From assembly GCF_002216795.1 (NCBI RefSeq), contig NZ_CP022316.1:2881205-2945204 (forward strand): 64,000 nt of DNA. The letters run 5' to 3'. The position numbers and the translations under genes were made by a program. Under the pieces are notes generated by a model that did not search any database, was not told the origin of the DNA, and was given only the letters and a program-made list of their open reading frames with translations. This DNA is from Brachybacterium avium (GTDB lineage: Bacteria; Actinomycetota; Actinomycetes; Actinomycetales; Dermabacteraceae). Shown here one piece after another: positions 57,704-64,000 of the stretch. Numbering within the stretch: the first letter of the stretch is position 1; the number at the start of each line of letters is the position of its first letter.

Positions 57704-59047
57704 ATGCCTCTCGACCTCTCCTACGACGACCCCGCCTCCGATGTGCTGCTGGATCCCGCCACCGGCGTGCGCCGCAGCATCCTGCCCGGGGGCGTGCGTC
57801 TGCTGACCCAGACCGACCGCAGCGTGCGCAGCGCGACCATCGGCCTGTGGCTGCCGGTCGGCTCCCGGGACGAGACCCCCGCCCACGCCGGCTCCACCCA
57901 CGTGCTCGAGCACCTGCTGTTCAAGGGCACCCGGCGCCGCAGCGCGATGGACATCGCCACCGCCTTCGACGAGGTGGGAGGGGACTCCAACGCGATCACG
58001 GCCAAGGAGCACACCCTCTACTTCGGCCGCGTCCGCTCGACCGACCTGCCGATGGCCGTGGACGTGCTCACCGACATGATCACCGCCAGCCTGCTGGAGG
58101 ACGAGGCGCTCGCGACCGAGCGCGAGGTCATCCTCGAGGAGCTCGCCATGGCGGAGGACGATCCGGGGGACATCGGCTACGAGACCTTCCTCGCCGACGT
58201 GCTCGGCCCCGACACCCCGATCGGCCGTCCCGTCGGCGGGACCCCCGCGAGCGTCGAGGCGCTGACGATCGACGACGTCCGCACCCATTTCGCCGAGCAC
58301 TACCGACCCGGCAACCTCGTGGTCACCGCCGTCGGCGACCTCGATCATGACGATCTCGCCGGCATGCTCCAGACCGGACTGCGCCGCGGCGGCTGGGAAC
58401 TCGCGGCCGGCGCACTGCCGAAGCGCCGCCCCCGCACGGCGCAGCCCGAGCCGTCCGGCGCGGGCCTGCTCGCCGCCCCGGCCGACGTCGCCTCGCTCGC
58501 GCCCCACCGGCTCGATCGACCCAGCGAGCAGAACCACATCTACCTCGGCGGCCAGGGGCTCACCGCGCTCAGCGAGGACCGCCACGCGCTCTCGGTGCTG
58601 ATGTCGATCCTCGGCGGCGGGATGTCCTCGCGCCTGTTCCAGACCATCCGCGAGGATCGCGGCCTGGCCTACTCCGTCTATTCGTTCAGCGCCGGGTATC
58701 ACGATGCCGGGCTGTTCGGGATGTATGCCGCCTGCCGACCCGGCCGCACCACCCAGGTCGTCGAGCTGCTCGCCGAGGAGCTGGCCCGGATGGGGGAGCA
58801 GGGCATCGACGACCTCGAGCTCTCCCGGGCCAAGGGCCAGATCACCGGGTCCTTCGCCCTCGGCCTCGAGGACACCAGCTCCCGGATGGGACGACTGGGC
58901 ACCCTCGAGCTCGTCCACGGCCGCTACACCAGCGTCGATGAGACCCTGAGATGCATCGGCGCCGTCGGCACCGATGATGTCAGCGCGCTCGCCTCCCGTC
59001 TCGCCGGCTCCTTCAGCACCCGGGTCGAGGTCGGCCCCGAGAGCTGA
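57704..59047 (+). CDS. M16 family zinc protease
   Basis: The protein has 447 residues and belongs to the M16 processing-peptidase family (PepR/YmxG type). The inverted zinc motif HVLEH is in STHVLEHLLFKGT, and the third ligand Glu lies about 77 residues on (EREVILEELAMAEDDPGD). The inactive second half has ILGGGMSSRLFQTIREDRGLAYSVYS. It lies between pnp and dapB as in other actinobacteria and firmicutes. AACAAT at 57692-57697 fits a leaderless -10. ATG 57704 is the start. Confidence 0.92.
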   Translation: MPLDLSYDDPASDVLLDPATGVRRSILPGGVRLLTQTDRSVRSATIGLWLPVGSRDETPAHAGSTHVLEHLLFKGTRRRSAMDIATAFDEVGGDSNAITAKEHTLYFGRVRSTDLPMAVDVLTDMITASLLEDEALATEREVILEELAMAEDDPGDIGYETFLADVLGPDTPIGRPVGGTPASVEALTIDDVRTHFAEHYRPGNLVVTAVGDLDHDDLAGMLQTGLRRGGWELAAGALPKRRPRTAQPEPSGAGLLAAPADVASLAPHRLDRPSEQNHIYLGGQGLTALSEDRHALSVLMSILGGGMSSRLFQTIREDRGLAYSVYSFSAGYHDAGLFGMYAACRPGRTTQVVELLAEELARMGEQGIDDLELSRAKGQITGSFALGLEDTSSRMGRLGTLELVHGRYTSVDETLRCIGAVGTDDVSALASRLAGSFSTRVEVGPES

Positions 59048-59125
59048 AGCGCCCCGCTCCGGAACCGCTGGACCGCCCCCAGAACCGTGCCACCACCGAC
59101 CTGCCACCGCATCGAGGAGACCCCT

Positions 59126-59893
59126 ATGACCGAGTCGCCGTCCCGCCCCGTCCGTGTCGCCGTCCTCGGCGCCTCCGGCCGCATGGGCACCGCCGCCTGT
59201 GCGGCCGTCGAGGACGCTCCTGATCTCGAGCTGGTCGCCCGCATCGGTCGCGGTGACGACCTGGACACGGTCGCCGAGGCCGGCGCCGAGGTCGCGATCG
59301 ACCTCACCGTCCCCGCGGTGACCGCGCAGAACGTGCACTGGTTGATCGAGCACGGCATCCACGCCGTCGTCGGCACCACCGGCTGGAGCGACGAGTCGCT
59401 GGGCGAGCTCCGCGCACAGCTCGAGGGCGCCGATGGGGTGGGTGTGCTGATCGCCCCGAACTTCGCCATCGGCGCGGTGCTCGCCATGCGCTTCGCGGAG
59501 ATCGCGGCCCGGTACTACGAGAGCGCCGAGATCATCGAGATGCACCACCCGGACAAGCTCGATGCGCCCTCCGGGACGGCGACGCATACCGCCGCAGCCA
59601 TCGCCCGGGGTCGTGCCGCGGCCGGGCTCGGCCCGGTCCCGGATGCCACCGAGAAGGATCCCGCCGGTGCTCGCGGTGCGGTCGTGGAAGGCGTCCACGT
59701 CCATGCCGTCCGCCAGCGCGGCCTGGTCGCCCACGAGGTCGTCCAGTTCGGTGGGGTGGGGGAGCAGTTCACGCTGCGCCACGACTCCTTCGACCGCATC
59801 AGCTTCATGCCCGGGGTGCTGCTGGGCGTGCGCCAGGTCGCCGCGCATCCGGGCCTCACCGTGGGCCTGGACGGCTACATGGACCTCGGCTGA
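59126..59893 (+). CDS. dapB: 4-hydroxy-tetrahydrodipicolinate reductase
   Basis: DapB (255 residues) reduces HTPA to tetrahydrodipicolinate in lysine/DAP synthesis for the cell wall. Motifs: VAVLGASGRMGTAAC for NAD(P)H, VVGTTGW, IAPNFAIGAVL, and the catalytic EMHHPDKLDAPSGTA. The ATG follows CGAGGAGA. Length is normal. Confidence 0.96.
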   Translation: MTESPSRPVRVAVLGASGRMGTAACAAVEDAPDLELVARIGRGDDLDTVAEAGAEVAIDLTVPAVTAQNVHWLIEHGIHAVVGTTGWSDESLGELRAQLEGADGVGVLIAPNFAIGAVLAMRFAEIAARYYESAEIIEMHHPDKLDAPSGTATHTAAAIARGRAAAGLGPVPDATEKDPAGARGAVVEGVHVHAVRQRGLVAHEVVQFGGVGEQFTLRHDSFDRISFMPGVLLGVRQVAAHPGLTVGLDGYMDLG

Positions 59894-59906
59894 GCCGGGC
59901 GAGCAC

Positions 59907-60308
59907 ATGAGGGAGAAGATCTTCGTCGCCGCGCTGGTGCTGATCACCGCGGCCTATGCCTGGGGACTGGGCTGGATCGCCTGGGGCTTCGTCCGCGCCG
60001 GCAGCGTGCTCGGCTACGGCCTGGCGCTCGGCATCACCATCCTGCTGCTGCTCACGATCTGGGTGACCTGGCGCGAGATGCTCTTCGGACTCGGCTCCGG
60101 GCGCCTCGCCCGGCAGTACGAGCCACCGGCCGAGGCCGACGGCGAGGACGCCCGGGCCGAGTTCGAGGCCGCCCGCACCGCGATCCAGGACGGTCCCGAG
60201 CACGACTGGCGCGCCTGGTTCCGCCTCGCCCTGGCCTATGACGCGCTGCGAGATCGCAAGGGCGCCCGGATGGCGACCCGACGCGCCATCATCGAGCACC
60301 GCGGCTGA
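59907..60308 (+). CDS. Two-TM membrane protein with TPR-like tail
   Basis: The protein has 133 residues. Two membrane segments (about 6-28 and 34-57) are followed by a cytoplasmic tail that ends in DWRAWFRLALAYDALRDRKGARMATRRAI, the pattern of one tetratricopeptide repeat. The function is unknown. It starts 13 nt after dapB and probably shares its transcript. Confidence 0.8.
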   Translation: MREKIFVAALVLITAAYAWGLGWIAWGFVRAGSVLGYGLALGITILLLLTIWVTWREMLFGLGSGRLARQYEPPAEADGEDARAEFEAARTAIQDGPEHDWRAWFRLALAYDALRDRKGARMATRRAIIEHRG

Positions 60309-60362
60309 GGACGGCATCCCGGCGGCAGCGCGCCGGTGGCCGTCTGCGGGAGGGACCCTGCC

Positions 60363-60463
60363 GGTGACTGCGTGCGGTTGTCCGTCTGGCGGTGACCGGG
60401 TGCGAGGGTCCGTCTGGCGGTGACCGGGTGCGAGGGTCCGTCTGGCGGTGATCGGGTGCGTGG
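60363..60463. repeat. 28-bp tandem repeat, about 3.6 units
   Basis: Units start at 60363, 60391, 60419 and 60447. The second and third are identical over 28 bp (GGTGACCGGGTGCGAGG followed by GTCCGTCTGGC); the first differs at several bases; the fourth is partial. No spacers, so not CRISPR. In the remaining gap to 60720 there is no gene; it has an imperfect hairpin CCCCCTGTATC with GATATCGGGGG (60492-60527). Confidence 0.9.
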
Positions 60464-60720
60464 GCGACGTGCCGAGGAGTGGCGTCGGTTCCCCCTGTAT
60501 CTCCCGCTGCGGAACGATATCGGGGGAATAGTGCGGCGTGTTTCGAGGCTCATGCCGCGGTCGGGGTCCACGCAAGGCCCAAGACTCGAGGCGCAGCGCC
60601 GAACAGGCGTACAGCAGGTGGAAGGATCGGCTCCGAGGATCCACTGCGGCGACCACGCCCCGAGGCCAGCGTGATGTCCGCACCGTAACGGCACCGTCCT
60701 CCTCCACGTGTCGGCCCCTC

Positions 60721-61035
60721 TCAGGACCACCCCAGTGCCCGCAGCCCGGCCGTGACCACTGCGGCCCCGACCACGACCACCAGGAATGGGGCTCGCAGGC
60801 ACAGCAGCACCACCGCAGCAGCGAGCCCCGCCAGGCGCGCATCGAGCAGGATCTCGGAGCCGCTGGTCGCCGTCTGCGTGGCCACCAGCGCGCCCAGCAG
60901 TGCGATCGGCAGCAGGGTCGTGACCCGGGAGACTCGCGGGCGCTCGAGCACGTCCGGCGGAGCCTGGTACCCCACCCACTTCTGGGCGAAGGACAGCACC
61001 GAGGCGGCGATCACCGCGATCCACAGCATGCTCAT
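60721..61035 (-). CDS. azlD: AzlD-type branched-chain amino acid exporter subunit
   Basis: This 104-residue protein has three to four membrane helices (MLWIAVIAASVLSFAQKW, then LLPIALLGALVA, LAAAVVLLCLRAPFLVVVVG). AzlD family proteins are the small partner of AzlC. It starts by ATGA overlap with azlC. Confidence 0.88.
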   Translation of the reverse strand: MSMLWIAVIAASVLSFAQKWVGYQAPPDVLERPRVSRVTTLLPIALLGALVATQTATSGSEILLDARLAGLAAAVVLLCLRAPFLVVVVGAAVVTAGLRALGWS

Positions 61036-61796
61036 CGCCGCTCCTTTTCGATGTCGACCCCGTCGCGGTGGACGGGTCCGCGGCGTGAGGGCAGCAGTCC
61101 CGCGACCACCGCCACCAGAGCCGCCGCCAGCACCGGCAGCCCGGCGGGCAGCGCCGGCGTGGTCACCAGGGCCACGAAGGCCGCGGCCACGGCGACCGCG
61201 ATCGCCTCCCCGCTGCGCAGGCGCGGCCACAGCAGGGCGATGAACGCCGCGGCGGCCGCCGCATCCAGGCCCCAGGCCCCGGGGTCGGCGACGTGCTGCC
61301 CGGCGAGCGCGCCCACCAGCGAGAACAGGTTCCAGAAGACATACACCCACACCCCGGCCGCCCAGAACCCGGCCCGCTTCTCCGCGGTGGTGACGCCACT
61401 CGCTGCCAGCGCGGCGGACTCATCGATCGTCAGGTGCGCCCGGGCGACGCCCCGGAGGCCGCCCCGAGGCAGGGAGGGGGCGAGGATCAGGCCGTACAGA
61501 GTGTTGCGGACCCCCAGCAGCACCGAGGCCAGGGCCGCGCCGAGAGCCGAGCCGCCACCCCCGACCACGCCGATGAACGCGAACTGGCTGCCGCCGGTGA
61601 ACATCACCGCAGAGAGCACCATCGCCTGCCAGACATCGAGGCCCGAGGCCGTCGCGAGTGCACCGAAGGAGATTCCGTACAGGCCGGTCGCCACCCCGAT
61701 GGACAGGCCGTTGCGGCGGATGCTGCGCAGGCGGCCGGAGGCGGAGCCGGCGGCGGAGGGCAGGGCCGCTCGTGGGCCGGGTGAAGCGGAGGTCAT
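61032..61796 (-). CDS. azlC: AzlC family branched-chain amino acid permease
   Basis: The protein has about 254 residues from ATG 61796. It has seven to eight hydrophobic segments and family motifs GISFGALATASGLDVWQAMVLSAVMFTGGSQ in parts, LGVRNTLYGL and ARAHLTIDESAAL. AzlCD exports branched-chain amino acids or analogues. GTG 61808 in frame is less likely because it lies within a TAGAGT -10 box; ATG 61796 gives an almost leaderless message. Confidence 0.9.
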   Translation of the reverse strand: MTSASPGPRAALPSAAGSASGRLRSIRRNGLSIGVATGLYGISFGALATASGLDVWQAMVLSAVMFTGGSQFAFIGVVGGGGSALGAALASVLLGVRNTLYGLILAPSLPRGGLRGVARAHLTIDESAALAASGVTTAEKRAGFWAAGVWVYVFWNLFSLVGALAGQHVADPGAWGLDAAAAAAFIALLWPRLRSGEAIAVAVAAAFVALVTTPALPAGLPVLAAALVAVVAGLLPSRRGPVHRDGVDIEKERR

Positions 61797-61806
61797 GATG
61801 CGCGAC

Positions 61807-61812
61807 ACTCTA
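61807..61812 (-). promoter_or_regulatory. -10 box of azlC (TAGAGT, minus strand)
   Basis: Read on the minus strand, TAGAGT lies 10 nt before ATG 61796 and leaves only a few bases of leader. Confidence 0.45.
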
Positions 61813-61858
61813 CGATCACCAGGGGCGACGCGGTCCCGCCGTCCATCGTGCGATGTGA

Positions 61859-61864
61859 GAATCT
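61859..61864 (+). promoter_or_regulatory. -10 box of the HAD gene (GAATCT)
   Basis: GAATCT sits at -12 to -7 relative to ATG 61871, the place for a leaderless transcript. It supports ATG 61871 as the true start. Confidence 0.4.
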
Positions 61865-61870
61865 AGGGGC

Positions 61871-62598
61871 ATGACCACGTCTTCGGATCCATCTTCCCCC
61901 GCGAGCACGGACATGCACTGCCGCTGCGCGGAGAAGTGCTGCTGTTGGACATGGACGGCACCCTCATCGACTCGGGCCCCGCCGTCGAGAGGTCCTGGAA
62001 CCGCTTGTTCGGCGAGTTCGGCATCGACCTCGAGTTCGGGGCCGAGCATCATGGGAAGCCGGCGCGGCAGGTGCTCGGAGAGGTGCTCCCGGAGCTCGGG
62101 GAGGACGGGATCGCGCAGGCGCATCGCCGGGTCGAGGAGCTCGAGGTCTCCGACGTCGACGAGATCGCGGTGCTGCCGGGCACCGAGCGGCTGCTGGCCG
62201 AGCTCGCCGCCGCCGCCGAGCAGCTGGGGCGTCCCACCTGGACCATCGTCACCTCCTGCACGGCACCGCTGTTCGAGGCCCGCTGGGCCCGCACCGGGCT
62301 GCCGGTCCCTGCTGGGCTCGTCACGGCGGACCAGGTCACCAGGGGCAAACCAGACCCGGAGCCCTATCTGCTGGGCGCCGAGAGGCTCGGCGCGGACCCG
62401 ACCGCGAGCATCGTGATCGAGGACTCGATCGGTGGGCTGCGCTCCGGTGCGGCGGCCGGATCCCGCACCGTCGCGGTGACCAGCACCACGCCGGCAGGGG
62501 ACCTCGCGCCCCTGGCGGACGCCCTGGTCACGTCGTTGGACGATCTCGAGGTGAGGGTCGACGGCGAGGGGCTGCTGCTCTCGCGACGCGGACGCTGA
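61871..62598 (+). CDS. HAD family phosphatase (probably frameshifted as read)
   Basis: HAD motifs: I LLLDMDGTLID, II IVTSCTAP, III GKPDPEPY, IV IVIEDSIGG. This is a sugar-phosphatase-like member; the substrate is unknown. As read, the only start in the motif frame is GTG 61936, just before motif I. ATG 61871 with a leaderless -10 is in another frame; adding one C to the C5 run 61896-61900 joins it as MTTSSDPSSPREHGHALPLR to the HAD frame, giving 242 residues. The gene is divergent from azlC. Confidence 0.8.
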
Positions 62599-62639
62599 AC
62601 GTCACGCCGCGCCTGCATCGTCGCACCCGATGGCGTTGA

Positions 62640-62645
62640 TAGGCT
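62640..62645 (+). promoter_or_regulatory. Putative -10 box of asnB (TAGGCT)
   Basis: TAGGCT lies 125 nt before the asnB ATG. GAAAGGA (62755-62761) is the ribosome binding site. The leader has a short GCGTC-GACGC hairpin only. Confidence 0.4.
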
Positions 62646-62770
62646 CGGGCGGCCGAACCCGGTTCGTCCGCACGCCCGGAACCGTCGGGAGCGTCCCTGA
62701 CGCCCCTGCACTCTGCTGTCGAGCATCGTGACTGCGGGCGGAAGCCGTCCCCCTCGAAAGGACTCATCCC

Positions 62771-64000
62771 ATGTGCGGAATCGCCGGTACCTATGGATTC
62801 GGTGCTGACACCGAGGGCATCGCCCGACGGATGAGCAGTGCGCTGGCCCACCGCGGCCCCGACGGCGAAGGTCTCTTCGTCGATGACCAGGTCGGGCTGG
62901 CCCACCGCCGCCTCGCCATCATCGATCGCGAGCACGGCGCTCAGCCGATGACCACTGCGGACGGTCGATACACGATCATCTACAACGGCGAGACCTACAA
63001 CTACCTCGACCTGCGCGCCGAGCTCGAGGGCCTCGGCCATACCTTCCGCACCGATTCCGACACGGAGGTGCTGCTGGAGGCCCACGCGGAGTGGGGGACC
63101 GCCGCCTATGACCGCTTCAACGGCATGTTCGCCTTCGCGATCCACGACGCGCACACCGGCACCGTGACCATCGCCCGTGACCACTTCGGGATCAAGCCGC
63201 TCTACTACTGGAGCGACCCCACCGCGGATGCCGCCGACGGCCCGCGCGTCGTGTTCGGCTCGGAGATCCGCTCGCTGCTGGCCTCTCGCGCGTTCGAGGC
63301 GGCCCCGGATGACCGCGCCGTCTACCGCTACCTGAAGTTCCGGGTCCAGGACGACGACTCCCAGACCTTCTTCGCGGGGGTGAACCGGCTGATGGCCGGC
63401 GAGGTGCTCGAGATCCGCGCCGACGGCACCGAGGTCTCCTCCTTCACCCGCCTGAAGGACGAGCTGCGCGAGATCGCCGCCCGCCCCGCCCGGCCCTACG
63501 ACGAGCAGGTCGTGGACGAGTACCGCGAGCGTTTCCAGGAATCGGTGCGCCTGCGCCTGCAGTCCGAGGTGCCCGTGGGCACCTCGCTCTCCGGTGGCCT
63601 GGACTCCTCTGCGGTCGCGGCCGTGATCGCCCGTCAGCTGCGTGAGCAGCCCGAGGACGAGCGCTACAGCGCCGTCGGCACGCGACAGAACACCTTCTCC
63701 GCGGTGTTCCCGAACTCCTCGAACGACGAGGAGCGCTATGTGGACGCGCTGCTGGAGGACTACCAGGGGCAGATCACCGCCCACAAGATCACCCCGCAGC
63801 CCGATGCCTTCCTCGAGGACGTGCACGACTTCGTGCGCACCCAGGAGGAGCCGATCATCTCCACCGGCCCGTACGCCCAGTACGCGGTGATGCGCGAGGC
63901 CAGCCAGCACGTCACCGTGCTGCTGGACGGTCAGGGCGCCGACGAGATGATGGCCGGCTACAACCCGTACTTCTACGTCTACCTGCGCCAGCTGCGCCGG
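62771..64000 (+). CDS. asnB: Asparagine synthase (glutamine-hydrolysing), 5' part
   Basis: The first 410 residues are present; the frame is open at the window end. AsnB makes asparagine from aspartate, ATP and glutamine. Cys2 of MCGIAGTYGFG is the glutaminase nucleophile; NGETYNY and RTDSDTEVLLEA belong to the same domain. The synthetase domain has the pyrophosphate loop SLSGGLDSSAVAAVI and LLDGQGADEMMAGY. Confidence 0.95.
   Translation, partial: MCGIAGTYGFGADTEGIARRMSSALAHRGPDGEGLFVDDQVGLAHRRLAIIDREHGAQPMTTADGRYTIIYNGETYNYLDLRAELEGLGHTFRTDSDTEVLLEAHAEWGTAAYDRFNGMFAFAIHDAHTGTVTIARDHFGIKPLYYWSDPTADAADGPRVVFGSEIRSLLASRAFEAAPDDRAVYRYLKFRVQDDDSQTFFAGVNRLMAGEVLEIRADGTEVSSFTRLKDELREIAARPARPYDEQVVDEYRERFQESVRLRLQSEVPVGTSLSGGLDSSAVAAVIARQLREQPEDERYSAVGTRQNTFSAVFPNSSNDEERYVDALLEDYQGQITAHKITPQPDAFLEDVHDFVRTQEEPIISTGPYAQYAVMREASQHVTVLLDGQGADEMMAGYNPYFYVYLRQLRR

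Noticed and set aside
60363..60463. 28-bp repeats as a short CRISPR array
   Set aside because: Repeats abut each other directly without spacers.

Overview
The window is about 64 kb of high-GC chromosome from an actinobacterium. The gene order (folC-DUF4233-ndk; ftsY-amt-PII-glnD-ffh; rpsP-KH-rimM-trmD-rplS-lepB-rnhB-DUF2469-yraN-comM-dprA-xerC; rpsB-tsf-pyrH-frr-cdsA-rlmN; dxr-rseP-ispG-GNAT; proS | DUF4439 | rimP-nusA-ylxR-infB-rbfA-truB-ribF-rpsO-pnp-M16-dapB) is the conserved actinobacterial housekeeping order. GTG starts, TAnnnT -10 boxes, leaderless genes and ATGA/GTGA overlaps fit. A Dermabacteraceae/Brachybacterium-like source is my best guess, from gene content and style only. No rRNA, tRNA, CRISPR array, IS element or prophage was seen.

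Layout. 1-3.5 kb: 3' end of ileS, a small lipoprotein, and a minus-strand pair encoding a WXG100-headed lipase-like protein and an unrecognised partner. 3.6-12.1 kb: folate (folC), nucleotide (ndk), protein-targeting (ftsY) and nitrogen-control (amtB-glnK-glnD) genes. 12.3-17.2 kb: ffh, then an accessory stretch with a tandem array of palindromes, a DUF559 endonuclease-like gene, an amidohydrolase and more copies of the palindrome. 17.2-27.9 kb: the rpsP-to-xerC run, with a lipoprotein gene placed between the KH gene and rimM. 28-40 kb: M23 peptidase-like gene, rpsB, tsf, pyrH, frr, cdsA, rlmN, a DivIVA-type protein, dxr, rseP, ispG and an acetyltransferase. 40-51.5 kb: a Tat-exported glycosidase-like protein, proS, a ferritin-like lipoprotein and the rimP-to-truB run. 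51.6-64 kb: an L,D-transpeptidase, ribF, rpsO, pnp, an M16 protease, dapB, an AzlCD exporter, a HAD phosphatase and the 5' part of asnB.

How the genes work together: most of the window is translation (ribosomal proteins S16, L19, S2, S15; EF-Ts, IF2, RRF; RimM, RimP, RbfA; TrmD, TruB, RlmN; ProRS), transcription and RNA decay (NusA, PNPase), protein export (Ffh, FtsY, two LepB), isoprenoid and phospholipid synthesis (Dxr, IspG, CdsA) and nitrogen sensing (AmtB, PII, GlnD).

An important caveat: six genes (folC, rlmN, rseP, ylxR, the DUF4439 lipoprotein and the L,D-transpeptidase), and probably the HAD phosphatase, are each broken by what looks like a single missing base in a C or G run. All errors go the same way, so they are most likely sequencing or assembly errors. 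These genes are annotated across the shift. The most unusual sequence is the family of constant-geometry 38-nt imperfect palindromes around the DUF559 gene, part of it in a 72-bp tandem array.
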